Positions 10,513-23,940 of a stretch of DNA of 64,000 nt are shown here, piece after piece (positions within the stretch are counted from its first letter, which is position 1; the number at the start of each line of letters is the position of its first letter). This DNA comes from Plasmodium brasilianum (Eukaryota; Apicomplexa; Aconoidasida; Haemosporida; Plasmodiidae). The stretch covers positions 2,439,001 to 2,503,000 of the forward strand of contig NC_090126.1 of NCBI RefSeq assembly GCF_023973825.1, given 5' to 3'. The notes below the pieces were generated by a model. It was given only the letters and a program-made list of their open reading frames with translations. It was not told where the DNA came from and searched no databases. The position numbers and the translations under genes were made by a program.

Positions 10513-12722
10513 ATGGAATTAGAGTTTTTTATGTGTACTGTAGTGCTAATTTACTAGTAAAATTTTTTAATTTATTTAGAGTATATATTTTTGTACAATT
10601 ATTACACCATTATGTTTTTCCTGATATCTATATCGTACGCGTTACAATTGTCTTAGCTGAAATATGGCAATTTCTTTAATGTGAGTAAAGAATTAAAGTC
10701 TTATATGCTGAAAGCAATGAAGGAATATCAGTGCTATTTTGAGAAGGCATTAATTAAAAATTGTAACTTAGAGGACAATATAAAATTAGTTAAAGATTTA
10801 ATAATTGACGAGGAGTAAACAATTTATTTTATTGTACTTTGTTTTATTCTACTTTTATTTATTTTAATTTGATTTATTATAATTTGATTCATTTTAATTT
10901 AATCTATTTTATTTTGATTTATTTTGATTTATTTTGATTTTATATATATTATTTCATTTTAACTTTGTTCTACGCATAAAAGGGGAACACAGCCATTATT
11001 TTGACCTTTCCTATTCCTCGTTTTTCCTTTTTTAAATTAGAACTTGTTACAATGAAGATATTTTTCTAAAAATACAAAAGACCTTCCATATTTATGATTT
11101 CTTCAACTTATCTTTATTATTCCCAATGAAAATAATTAATAAAAATGGAAAAACATTAGTACAGGTACTCCAATTTTTGCATCATTAAAAATGATGAGCA
11201 TATTTTTAATTTATGATGACAGTACATTATATTATATGTGCACATACCAAAACACCTACGTCTGTCTATATAACTGTTAGGAAGAATTGAAGCAATTTGG
11301 AGCATTCATATAATTTGAATATTTAAATTAAGCGCGATTTTTTTTTTTTTTTTTTTTGCCTTTTTTCGTCTACCTTTAGTTAATATCAGAAGATACTAAC
11401 CAAAATGATTTAGAGTTGATACAGGCTGTTCTTACGAATATAGAACAAAACAAAATGGACAAATTAAATTTTTTTTATATAGAGAATATAATTTTTGAAC
11501 TATTAGGTTATTTAAAAAATGAAAAAAAAAAAAAAATAAAAATACAAAAAAAAGACGAAAAAAAAAAAAATAAAAATGATTTCCTTTTATTTTGTAAAAT
11601 ACTTTTTTAATAGATGAAATAATTAGACAAATAACAGTTGAATGTCCAAAGCGTGGTTTTGCCTTAACACTGTAATAAAATATATATATATTTATATATG
11701 TGAATATATGTATATGTGCACTTATGGATATATAGATCTGATAATTTCGTATTAGTAATATGCGAGTAAAGAAATATATATAAGCTAAACTACATAAGCA
11801 ATGATTTTATATTTGAATAGGAAACATTAATACTCATAAATCGAAAATAATAAATATATATAAGAATATTTTTTAAGAAAGAAATATATGAATATTTTTT
11901 AAGAATACACATATGAATAATTTTTAACAAATATACATAAATATTTTTTTCTGTTCTTACATTTTCGAAAGGATAAATAACGAAATTCAAAAAAATATTA
12001 ATTATTATAAAAATTTGATAGAAATTATTGAACATAATAATGACATGAATAACGAAAAATTCAAAGAAGTGCAATCCAAACGCAACTTACTTGTAACCCT
12101 TCACCTTTTTATTTTCTTCTTGACATTATTATATCGTTTATATAATTCTAATTTAATAAAATTATACTCGCGTACTCTTAGCTAGGGCAACTGGCTGCGG
12201 AAGAGGATAAATTAAAAGAAAAATTAACCGATGTGCAAAATGAGCTTGAGTTATTAAAGAAGTAGAAATGGAGAAACAAAAAATAAAACATTCACACCAA
12301 AAAAAAAAAAAAGAAAATACATATATATATATATATATATTATATGTATGTATGAGGGAAGATACATGACCATTTTCGATCTATTTAAAAAACATGCCTC
12401 TTCTCATATGCATATGTGCATATTTATACAAATACATGATTTTTAATTTTTCTTAAATTTTTTTAACACAGCGAAAATAAAAAGAAAATGCAAGAAAATA
12501 AAAATAAAAAAGAGATACAGGTTTCCTATTTTTTTTGGACTCCATTTTTTTTTTTTTTTTTATAATAAATATTATTGTGTTGTGTGCTTTTTAATTTTTA
12601 TTTTTTATTTTTTATTTTGTTTTGCTTTTTTTTTTTTTTTTTTGTAGTACGATTTGTTAAAGCACAATGAATCATTATTAGAAAAAATTAAAGAAATTTA
12701 CGATAAGCAAGGGGAAATTTAA
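10513..12722 (+). CDS. DNALI1: Axonemal inner-arm dynein light chain p28 (DNALI1 family)
   Basis: Nine exons: 10513-10539, 10657-10814, 11041-11164, 11380-11506, 11614-11671, 11972-12092, 12182-12261, 12472-12520 and 12648-12722, all GT...AG and in phase, 272 residues. The diagnostic block DEIIRQITVECPKRGF (residues about 146-161) matches the DELIRQVTINCAERG block of p28. After it comes the long coiled coil of the family (INNEIQ..., KLKEKLTDVQNELELL, KNKKEIQYDLL). p28 binds single-headed inner-arm dynein heavy chains together with actin or centrin. Plasmodium needs it only in the flagellated male gamete. Exon 1 is the least certain: its nine codons fit in phase and put an LKY motif near the start as in known p28 proteins, but ATG 10705 in exon 2 is an alternative start. 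Confidence 0.85.
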
Positions 12723-12936
12723 ACTTTGTAAAAAAATAGGGAAATGCACGAATTTAAAATAAAAAAGAAGGTAATGAAATATATGTCCACCAAGCATATT
12801 TTGTAATAATTTATCTTATTATGCTATATTATGATTTATTATATTTTTTGGTGTTTTATTTTATATATCTCACAGTTTTACTCACACGTCATGTAAAACA
12901 CACTTTATGAAAACTTTGAAGGGTATTATCTTTTAA

Positions 12937-15900
12937 TTATTCCTCTAGAGATTCCTTCATTTGGTTAATTTTGTTTAAATTTTCTTTAATCTTTTTCTCT
13001 TCCGTAAAAATATTTTGAATAATAGTTGCTCTTTCCTTTAATATGTGATAATACTTTTCGACAAAAATTAAAAACGTCTGTGCATTGAAAGGAAAAAGTA
13101 ATATAAATTACATTTAATGAATATGCGAAGCTCAGACTGTATTAATTTATTTAATAAAATGAAAGGAAACCATGCGTGCGTATGTATGGATAAACATGTG
13201 TGTATACATATATATATATGTATGTGTATGGGTACACGTTTGTGGGAACTTTCAAATTAACCTTCCATAACTCTATCATATCATCAGGGGTTATATGCGC
13301 CAAGTTATGCCAGTATTCTTTTTCTTGTTTTTTTCTTTCAAGTATTAGCTTTAATGAAACATTTAGTCTCTAAATGAAACCGATATAATAAGTAATTATT
13401 ATTTTAAATACTGCTATATTACGAAAGTGCTTATTTGGTAGGACAGTTTTAATGAATTATATATTTAAAAGTTTATTATAATTTTTTTTGTTTTTTTTCC
13501 ATTATCTTTTGATCTCACATTTTTGTATTTTTGTTTATTCGCAGTAATTCTGCATACATTTTCTTTTTCCTTCTCTTGATAATACTTAAATATTATATCT
13601 AATGTATATTCTGAGTTGTAAGATAAGCTGATCTCTTCGTTCTCTTTATTATTTTGATGAGTGTCGTCATTTTCCTGTTTATCTTCTTTTGCGACGATTC
13701 AGTAAATTAAAGAAGTTGTTTAAGCAAGAGGAGTATATATGTTAAATATCATTATTTGAAGTAATTTTTTATCTATTTATGCATTTATTTATTGATATAT
13801 CCATTTATTCATTTATTCGTTTATTCCTTATATTATTATTATTTTTTTTTACCTATATAGAACAACTGAGTTAGCAATTCTAAGTCGTCTTGTGTGTTAA
13901 CACCAATATACTTTAGTATCTTTTTGAGTTTTTCCTGCTGATCGTCTAAATCCTGTAAAAGAAAAAGAGAAGGAAAAATGGAAAAAAAGAAAAAAGAAAA
14001 AAAGGAAAAAACACAAGAACAAAAGAATGAAAGAATGATAGAATGATAGAAAAAGTGGTGTTGATGGTATATTAAATAGCAGTCCTTTCGCTATTAATAT
14101 TTAGTAATATGCAAATGCCTACCCCATCAAATAGAAAATTGCATTCTTGCAAAAGTAACTTCTTTACTTGCTCAATCTGATGAGCTGTAACCTGTTTTAT
14201 GTTTATATCTGTTTTCAATTCTTCGTCATCTGATAATAAAGCAGTAAATATAACAGTAAGGAAAAATATGATTTGGTTGGACTCAGTTAGTTATAATATA
14301 AAAAAAAAAAAAAAAAAAAAAATGAAAAATGTATAAGCTTATTAAATGTTTAAATATGGAGGAAAATACCTTGAACAGCTGCTGAGACGATATTGGAATT
14401 TTCTTCTATTAAGTGTTTATAACTGGTTTTATGAAATTCTTTTAAAAATATTTGTTCATGTATAATTTGATTTGCATTTATTAATTTTTCAATGTGCTTG
14501 TTAGCCTTAAATGGGGAAGAGGTTTGGAAGAATGGATTATCGAAATGGTTAGGGGAAATTGTTGATGTGTATTTTTGTGCATGTTTATTCTTATTTTTAT
14601 TTCATATTTTTATATCATACATTTGAGTATTTTTTTTCGTATGTTGTGACATTTTTGTACGTGCTTTTTCTGCACTTTTTGTACCTCATTTTTTTGTAAA
14701 TCCCAGGCTTTTACATACTTCTTTTGAAAATTTTGCTCATAACTTTTTTGTCTCTTTTGTAATTCAATGAATTGAAATTTTATTCTTTCATACTGGTTTA
14801 TTAACTCGTTTATATTTTTTCTAAAATTAAAAGGAAAACAAAGAATTTTTTTTTTTTTTTTTTTTTTTAAATATACTCATTTTTGTATAAAAATTGTATT
14901 TTTTTGTGAATGTTGTAATATGATCTGGATTATTTTTGTAAAAGTAAACTTCATATTCCATTTTTGTGCATTTTAACTTAACATTAATTTTGGTATATTT
15001 CATGTATACTTTTTCATTTTACATGTTAATGTTTAGCATTTTTTTTTTTTAATGGGAAAAAAGAAAAAGAACAATAAATATTACTTTGACTTAATCTTAT
15101 AGTTGTAATAATAGGTTTTCACGGATATCAAGGCTTCTCTTAATTTATTAATTTCAAGTTTATAAAAATTTATCATTTTTAAATTATGGTCATTTTTTTG
15201 TTGCAATAATTTTTTGTTATATAAATTTTTTTCTTTTTCCATAATGATGCGATTAATGTCTTGTAAGTGCTCCATGTTCATATTCTTTGAGAAAAGGGGA
15301 GAGTACAAAATAGATGAAAAATGGGGAGGAAGTGGTGTCGATGCTTTGGGCGTGTTAGCTCGTGCGTAAGGGAATATAGGCGTATGTGAGTTAGTACGTA
15401 CGTACTTCTTTATGTATCCATGTAAATATATATGCACACAAATGTATATGTATATGTATATTGATGGTGTTAAGGGATTACCAAGTTATTCTCCAGGATC
15501 TCGTTATTCATCTTTAAATTTAGGTGGTTCTGCTCATGGTTTTCTTTTATTTTCTCATTTAGTATTTTGTGATCTTCCAACTCATCGACAAAAGAAGTAG
15601 AATTCTTTTGAAAAAACAAAGCAAGTGAGGGTTAAAATGAAAAACATTTTGCGTCATTAAGATTGTTACAGTGTAGAAAAAAAAATTAGACAAGAGAAAA
15701 CATTTTAAATAAAAACTCAAATAAAAGTTTGAGCAAAAGTGAACCAAATTTCTCATCCTCATGAAATCTTCAAGTATCTGTTTGTTAGTATTCTATATTA
15801 ATAGAGGGAATTCAGAAAATGTAAGCAGTTTTAGACATCTGGGCGGGCATATATGTATATGTATATGCGTACATACATAGGGAATTTATTTCACTATTAT

Positions 15901-17447
15901 TTTGTATCCCACTAAGTTGTGCAGGTGTAGATGTATGTGTAATTACTATTACTTTTTCGTATTCTTTTTCTTTACCAAAAAGTTTTTTCTGTTTAAGTTT
16001 AGCTCATCTCTTGTTCTGTTAAGGATGTCTAAAATAAGTTATATAGCAAAATTGTGCACTTATCTGAAAGTATTATATTTTTTGTGTGGTAATGTAGTAT
16101 ATCAATTTAAAATGGTGTGGAGAATGAAAGGCTTACCTTCTAAGTATATTTTATATCCCTCCATTTGGTTTCTCATAAAACTGATAAATGATAAAACATT
16201 TTTTGAATTAATTTCACACACTGAAAAAGGAGGAAAGAAAGGAAACAAATAAATTGTAAGATAATGAAAGAAAAGAAAAATAAAGAAGCAGAGGAATAAA
16301 AAACAAAAAAAAATAGGGAAGTATGTCAAATACAGCCAAAAGTACCTTTTTTAATTTTTTCATCTTTATATTTTAATAGAGAAAAATATTTTTCTATTTT
16401 CTTTTTGTAAGTCTCTTTTTCTTTTATTGCTAAAACTTTAACATCTGCAATATTATTTTGAAAGTCAGAGTAGGAAATATTTTCGAGTTGTTCTATTTTT
16501 TCTCCATTTTCATTTGAACGTATCATAAAATGATCATCCTCTAAACCGACAACATACTTTTTTATATTTTCTAAGAAAGGCTATAGAGAAAAGTAGTTAG
16601 AAATATTTAAAAGAGAATAGAGAGAGTTCAATTTTTATTTACATTATATAATCTTATAAGTTAAAAAATAAAATAAAATAAATGAAAAATAAGGGAAAGT
16701 AAATATACGAAACACTTGTTCTCTAAACAAATAAACAGAAAAAGTGAACCACAATTTTGTGAGCTCAATAAAGTACACTGTAACTATAGTGTAATATGCA
16801 ACTAAGGAGTTATCCTAAGAACAATTCACGACATTTCATTTTTATATCCTTTGAAAAGCTTTTTAATTATCGCATTAAATTACATCCACAGTGTGTGAAT
16901 ATATATATTTTTAGATGCGTATCCATTTGATCTACCTTTTCCTCTGTTTTTACTTGTGTTGAGATATCTTCTAAAAGATCTTTCTTTTTCTCGTTTAAAT
17001 TCTGAATAATTTCATTTCTCAGACTTTCATAATTTAAATAATGTTCAGAATTTTTATACTGAAAATTGTGTCTTAAGTTAGTTTCATCATTATTTTGGAG
17101 CTCCTTGTTATTATTACTTTCATTTTTGTTTTTATTTGCTGTCTCGTTTGAACTCTCTTCTAGTACTTCCTTTTGTTTGTTTACTAAAATGGATCACATT
17201 GAAATAACGCAAATGGACTTGAGTGTAAGTGAGGGGGTAATATATAGGTGGATGAAGAAGAATGCAGGAAACAAACAAGAATAAGCGTAACGCAGCAATT
17301 TCTTCTACTTCATGAGTAGTTCATGCACATTTGCACAAATAACTACTGTACATACTTTTTTTACGTAGTTTTTTTACACTTTTTTCTAATTCGGTTTCTC
17401 CTATTTTCTATCCTTCTTTCTTTTGATGTGTCAAGTAAAATGTCCAT
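12937..17447 (-). CDS. DRC1: Nexin-dynein regulatory complex subunit 1 (DRC1/CCDC164 family)
   Basis: Fifteen exons on the minus strand: 17378-17447, 16936-17183, 16346-16580, 16137-16220, 15976-16028, 15745-15792, 15482-15604, 15085-15284, 14685-14820, 14370-14505, 14123-14229, 13853-13952, 13519-13685, 13262-13369 and 12937-13077. All joins keep phase and give 651 residues (DRC1 is about 700-740 in animals). Landmarks in DRC1 order are: an RIENRRNRIRKK start, long coiled coil, ELQK followed by W and IIHEQ (about 375-415), FLF then ILKYIG and DDLELL..LF (about 475-515, the part that separates DRC1 from DRC2), and the C-terminal YW..L..I.P....LW then EKYY.IL.ERA (about 588-622). The N-DRC links neighbouring doublets and controls dynein. 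The acceptor of the exon at 13685 is unusual (after GCAAAAG). Confidence 0.85.
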
Positions 17448-18320
17448 TTTCTTTTTAAAAATTTATCTTCATAAATTACTTCGCAAATCGTTTTATAGTT
17501 TACGTAAATATACATTTGACTAAAAAAGTAAAACAGATAATTTTCGCATTCAGCAGAACCCTTTATTTTCTTCTTCTTCTTTTTTTTTATGAAATAAATG
17601 CATTCATGTATTCGTTATTAATGCTTAAGCAGTCGTTCAAAGCGCTTATATACATATGTATGTGTATTATATATATATATATATATATGAATACATATGA
17701 TGTGCTTCTATGAATTCATTACTACTTTTGCGAGTGAAGAAAACTTCCGTTAGTTATTGATAAAGATAGTGGGAAAATGTAGGGGTTCTTTATTCTTAGG
17801 AATTCATTAGAAAATATTTGTCTTCTTTACCAAAATAACTGAGTAAATGACAATTTTTAGTATGTAAAAAAAAAAAAAAAAAAAAAGTTAAATAAATAAA
17901 TAAATAAACGAATAAGCATATGGATAAATAGGAAAATAAATTATAATGGCATGCAAATGGAGCGCGTGAAAAAATAGTAGGAGCACGCGCGTAAGTGCAT
18001 GCAGTGGGTATGCGTATATAAATATGTATATGTATATGAATGTATGTATATATGTATATATATAGATATATATATATAGATAGATATACATTTATATAGA
18101 TAGATATACATATATATAGATAGATATACATATATATACATATATTTACATATATATACATATAGATAGATATAGATATACATACAGATATGTAGACATA
18201 TATATGGGCATTTTCTTCCAGTTAGAGTCCTTCAATCAGCCAGTTTTCGTTATTCATAATTTGAAGTAACTTTCCCTTTATTTTATCTCTTCAAAATATA
18301 TAAAATGCGCACATGACAAT
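17448..18320. promoter_or_regulatory. Shared upstream region of DRC1 (-) and the APC8-like gene (+)
   Basis: An 873-bp gap between divergent start codons. It contains (TA)n at 17668-17688, a poly(A) run at about 17868-17886 and a TA/GATA-rich block at 18010-18200. No exon recognised. The divergent arrangement could allow joint expression; this is inference. Confidence 0.45.
18030..18205. repeat. GATAGATATACATATATA-type repeat block
   Basis: Imperfect tandem 16-20-bp units built from GATAGATATA and CATATATA, in the gap between DRC1 and the APC8-like gene. All overlapping frames translate into Tyr/Ile-rich strings and are not genes. Confidence 0.8.
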
Positions 18321-21300
18321 ATGAAAGAGTTCAGAAGCTGTAGCAGCAGATCATCAGGATCAAAGAGGACATATGAAGAGGCGAGTCTAACAGAGGACTC
18401 TGAATTAATAAGTAGAAATATTAATGATAAAAAAAATAACATTAACAAAGGTAAAAGAAGGTCAATTAGTTTGTCAAATAATTTTTTTAGCGTGGATGAT
18501 TTTTCTAAATATGAAGATTCTCTCAAGTTAAATAACATCGAACATGGGGGTGAAGAAATAGAAAAGTACTTAAGTTGTGCTATGTACACTAGTTTAACTA
18601 GCAAAATAAAAAATACAAGTGATGACGAAGATCAGGGTGCCACTGACAAAAAAAAGGATAGAAAAAGATTTGGAAAATACATAAAAGAGAATATAGTGGA
18701 CTTAGAAAAATTTAAAAATATGCTATTTAAGAAATCTTTGTTATATCAAATGAGATGTCTTAATCATAATGCTGCGTGGATATTAGAATTGTCAAAAGGT
18801 AAAGGTAAAGGAAAAACAAAAAGCCAACTTTCGAATAATCCAATATATATTAAACCGTTCCTTTCATATAATAAGTTTATTCGTTTGTTTTACGAAAAAA
18901 AATATAAAGATGCTTACATCTTATTAGGCAGAATTTGTAAATATTGTTTTTTTCCTACTAATGAACTAAATATATTATATGATAATTTTTTTGAAAGAAA
19001 AAATTATAATTTACATTATTTAGTACGTTCGATAGCTTCAATGCAAAATAGCATACTACATGAGAAGTTGAAATATAACTTGAAAAAACGAGAAAGGAAG
19101 ACAAATATTTTTACGAAAATAATGAATGGAAATACGTCCCTTCCCCCAACAAAAAAACAAAATATACCTTTTGGTAATTTGTTTTTCGGAAAAGATACAA
19201 TTAAAAATGAGAGTCTTAATAAAAATGGTTCCACTTCAAGATATGTTAAAAATATAAAAGAAAAAAAAAAAACAAATCGTTTGTAAATTATAAATTTCCT
19301 ATATTTGAAAATTATGTAAATAATATGTGTAACAAATTTCTTCAAAAGGATATATTTAAATCAAAATACTTCACAAAAAAAAGAGAGAAAAAAAAATTCC
19401 ACTCTCACTATAGGTATCCAGGGGAGAATAGCTTCACGGATCGTTACACAGGTTCACATCTTACTTCTCGTGAGTCAAAAAAAGAAATGTATAGAACAGA
19501 AAACAATTTAGGAGATAAAATTTTGGAAGAACAAAAGAGAGCATATTCCGAGGTGGAATGTAAAAAAATAGTGAACACAAAAACATGTAAAGAGAAAAAA
19601 GCGAATTGGACAGATGATCAAATGATGAGGAATTGTGGTGAGAGAATGAGGAATGATCTTTTTTCTAAGAAAAAATACTGTTATAAAAATAGTAAAGATA
19701 ATATGAAAGTAGATATAAAGTTGTTAATATTTCTAAAAATGTTGTCTCTATATATGTATGGTCATTTTGCTTGTGAAAATAACCTGAACAAAATAGGCAA
19801 TGTTCTGTTATATAGAAAAAAAAGTATGCATAATTATTATGAGACTAAATCAACATATGGTAATGAAACACTTAATATAAAAGGTGCAATGAAAAAAGAA
19901 ATATTAATGTACATTGCCAGATACATGAAGTGCTTAAAAAAAAAACTAGAATTTGATACATATCTATATTTATTGCTAAGTATAGTTTATTATGACTTAA
20001 AAAAATACAATAAAAGTTTATTTTATGTAAAGAAAAGCATTAAGAAAGATAACTTTAATTTTATATCATGGGTATTATTTAATAATTTAATTTCCATAGA
20101 GGTGTTTATTATTCAGGGGGGTTGTTCAATCATAGGAAGATGCAGAAAAAGTAGTTATAAAAAATTGTTAAGCAAAAAATTAAAAAACTCAAAGGTGTGT
20201 GGTTGTATTGGTGAAAATATCAGTAAGAAGGAGAAAACATTTTTAAAAAGAAATATGTTCTTAGATAATTCGAACAGGTTGAAAAAACTGTGCAGTTGTT
20301 TATTTGAAAACGAATTTTTTCGAAATATCAATAGTAGTCGCATGAACGTAATGAAAAATTATAACACGTACATTTACATTAACCCTTTTCTTAGTTTGGA
20401 CAAGTCTTTCTTTTTCAAAAACAATTATTTTGTGAGTAACATTTTTAGTAAGGAGATTATCACTGAGGGGAAAAAGAAGAATAAAAAAAGGGGGGTGGAG
20501 AAAAAGATAAAGAGGGGGTGGAAGAAGAATGTAAAAAGGGAAGAAAGAGTGGATACTAATCAAACGAATAACAGTCTTATTGAAAAATACCAAATGTACT
20601 TACAGAAACACAAATTCAAAAAAAATATAATGTCTCTGTTTGGTTTTGCTCATTTTTGCTCCCTGAACAATGTTTTGTATAAAGACTCTATAAGTACATA
20701 CGAGTATTTAAAAAGAATCTTATCTAAAAATTTATACATATCATGCGAACTAGCTAAATTATATTATTATAGTGGAAAGTTTAATAAATGTATGAAATGC
20801 TTTAACAAAATACAACAAATTAGTAGTATAAATAGACTTTTAAAAAAAGAAATGATCAATAAATGTTTCATTCGATATTTATGGAAAAGAGACGAAAAAG
20901 AAGAACATCATAGTGATAATAAAACGGAAAAGGAGGATACAAAATCTGAGCATATTCTAGATTGTTATAATGAAGAGAACGTTAAGGTTATTAGTATGAA
21001 AAAGTATAAAAATATGAAAAAGCTACTAGTTCCTTTATATTTTTCAGACAAATATATTTATGTGGAACTTTTAGCGAATATATTTTTTTTTAAAAAAGAC
21101 CTTTCTTCATTGTTCATTCTTGTGCATAATTATCAAAATGAAGTTGTTAAATCGAGTAGAAGGATTGAAGCTGTGTGCGATGAGAAATGTTTCTATGTTT
21201 TGGGAAAATACTTTTCGTTATGTAAAAATTATAATAAATCTATATTTTATTTTAAGAAAGCAATTCAGAAAAACCGATTTCACCTATATTCTTATATGAG

Positions 21301-22234
21301 TTTAGCTCAGGAATATTTCATATGTGGAAATGTTAATAGTTCTATTTTTTTATTAATAAAAATGTTAGGATTATATTTTAACAATTCAAATGCATGGTTT
21401 AGCTTGGCAAAATGTTTAGAGTATAAAGAGTATTATTCCTTTTCTGTCTTTTCTTATAAAAAGGCTATTTATTTTCAGGTTAACACAGTTTTTTATTACT
21501 TTTTGGCTAATATGTATTTAAAAAAAGGAGACAGATATAATTATATTGAAACGTTGAAGAGAGGGTGGAGGCTTAAGAAAAGCATACTATTTTGCTCTAA
21601 ATTGTTTCATGTGTACTTTTCCATATTAAAAGAAGCAGAAGCATTAGAAGCAAAGGAAGAGAAAACAAAGGAGTTAACGCGAATTTACAATTCAAAAAAA
21701 AAGGAAAATGGCATCTTCTGTTTTGGTCAAAAAACAAATAAGGAATGCTGTTGTTATAAAAAAAATAATGACTGCTTCACATGGTGTGTTAAATATTTAA
21801 AATGTTATATAAAAAAATTAAAAAAAATTGAACATACATCTTCATTTCCTATATTAAGTAAAGAAAAACTACTAACATATAATTATTATGACGACTCTAT
21901 ATTGTTCAAAAATGTAAGACATGACAATTGTGTAAAATATATAAATAAGCTGTGTTCAACTCACTTCACCACAATTTACGATAAAAATACAAGTTTTTTT
22001 TTTTTTTTCCATTCGTTGAGAAATTCTTGTACTACTATATTTGAAGCTATTTTTTATTTAGCAAATTATTTTTTTTTCCATAAAAAATTTTATAACGCTA
22101 TGAAATTATTTCAAATTTTGTGGACAGGAGGCGGAATGTACTCGGAGTTATCGTTCACATTATTTAGACGAATAGAACATACATTAGAACGGAAAAGATT
22201 AACAAGAGATGGGATAGATTTGCAGGATTCGTGA
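18321..22234 (+). CDS. CDC23: Anaphase-promoting complex TPR subunit, APC8/CDC23-like (reading frame broken at a poly(A) run)
   Basis: Two frames, 18321-19286 and 19273-22234, belong to one gene. The second stays open upstream of its first ATG back to the A12 run at 19261-19272, where a one-base length change joins them into about 1,304 residues. TPR repeats lie in the second half. The block at 21180-21530 (CFYVLGKYFSL, then YF.KAI, SLAQEYF, AWFSLAKCLEY, FSYKKAI) follows the APC8/CDC23 order, and so does the last part (EAIFYLANYFF, 22035-22075). Lys/Asn-rich inserts make it twice the usual length. The subunit is part of the scaffold of the APC/C ubiquitin ligase that triggers anaphase. APC3/CDC27 or APC6 are other possibilities, as these TPR subunits are paralogous. 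Confidence 0.68.
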
Positions 22235-23136
22235 TATATGATAAATTGTATTTATACCTCATAAGCACGTGAACGAATATAATGGCTCCTTCCGTTATTT
22301 AATGCTTTGTTTATTACTTTGTTTATTACTTTGTTTATTATTTTGTTTATTATTTTTTTTATTGCTTTGTTTATTACTTTGTTTATTATTTTGTTTATTA
22401 TTTTTTTTATTGCTTTGTTTATTATTTTTTTTATTGCTTTATTTGTTTTATTATGAGTCATTATAATTCTTACACTTTTTTACTTAAAATTTATTAAAGT
22501 GAAAAATGTAATTTTTTCGGAAGTTTGTTTCTTATCCGTACTTGTATTATTAATGAAATATTATTAAATATTTTATTTTACTTTTTTTTCATTTAGAAGG
22601 AAAGTAAAATATACCATGAGTATTTTAGCGTTACAAGAATCCATCTGACCTCCATTCATTACGTGCATTTTTGCACAATTCCAATGTATTTCGAATGTAC
22701 ATTTTTTGTTTTAGTTAACAAGGGTTTTATTAATTTTGTCTTTATTCAACATAATGTAGTCTAAAATGTATAAAAATAATTAATGTTCTGTTTGCACTCA
22801 TTTTCTGGGGGTGCGTTCTTCCTGGTGAAGGAAACTATAGGTGCGGATGCGTCTACATGTGTATGTACGTATTTGCGTGTGTGTGTGTATAAATATATAT
22901 ATATATATATATGTATATATGCACGTATATACGTACATATAGACACTCACGCGTACCTATGGCTTTTGCTTTGAGAAGGGGAACAACCTAGAAAATTTAC
23001 AGAAAAACCATTATTTATTATTCTTATAAAAAATAGTTCTACAATAATCATTGTGACATTTGATAAAAACAACACAGGTAAAAAATTTGAAAGTTGATAT
23101 GAATATGAACATGTCTATTTTTTAAGAAGTGTACAG

Positions 23137-23170
<34 letters not shown>

Positions 23171-23940
23171 GAACAATAGTGACAAACTTTTTCCATTTTC
23201 ATACACGCAAAAAAGAAAAGATAATAAGCATGGAGCTAAGGAATATATATGTTTAATATTTTATTTATTGAAAATATTTTTTGCAGATAAAAAAAGTTTA
23301 ACAAAAGAAAAACGATAAACAAGTATATAAATATATGCATAGTTATATGTATTCATACATTAACAAACAAGTTAATGTCTATATTTAATCACATGTTGTG
23401 ATGTAATTTCAGGATATTTCTTAAAATCAAATTGATTTATTTGTAAATATATACTAGTTTAATGAAGTACATTTATTTTATTATTTATTTTTTTTTTTTT
23501 TTATACATAATAAAAATGAATTAGTGGAAAACAAGGAACATCGTTATCTCCAGTCTTTTTAACGTATTATTTTTTATTTTTATTTTTTTTTTTTTTTGTA
23601 ATATATTAATATTTGAATTTGCCATATATTATAACCACTCTTCATAAAAATTTAATGCCTTTTTATTTTCTACTTAAATTAGCTGTTTATACTGAGATAA
23701 CTACTTGTGATATGGGCACAGAAAATTTTTAGTTGCGTGATACTGTGGCTATTTATGTGATATAAAACGTATTTTGGAGAACGCTTTTTCGTTCGTATTT
23801 CCTTTATCAAACAAGTAAATACATATATACATACATACATACATACACACATCTATACGCCCATATATATATATATATATATATGTGTACCTGCTTGTTC
23901 ACCCGCACAAGTGCACGGGCTCATAATTAGGGTAAAAACA
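22235..23940. other. Intergenic region with minisatellite and long poly(A)
   Basis: Contains the 11-bp array at 22300-22450, a poly(A) run of about 30 at 23139-23168, TA-rich stretches and a short CATA repeat before the next gene (23820-23850). No coding exon recognised. Confidence 0.6.
22300..22450. repeat. 11-12-bp minisatellite (TTTGTTTATTA)
   Basis: About thirteen imperfect copies of TTTGTTTATTAC/T start about 65 bp after the stop codon of the APC8-like gene, so probably in its 3'UTR. Frames on both strands stay open only because of the repeat. Confidence 0.85.

Noticed and set aside
17796..18183. Minus-strand Tyr/Ile frames over the GATA/CATA repeat
   Set aside because: Repeat translation without unique sequence.
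19240..19350. Possible intron explaining the frame break in the APC8-like gene
   Set aside because: The visible GTAAAT donor and CAAAAG acceptor do not bring the two frames into phase, and the second frame is open straight through the region.
18321..22234. First thought that this gene is APC3/CDC27
   Set aside because: The order of the TPR block and the EAIFYLANYFF part fits APC8/CDC23 better. APC3 stays possible, so confidence is kept moderate.
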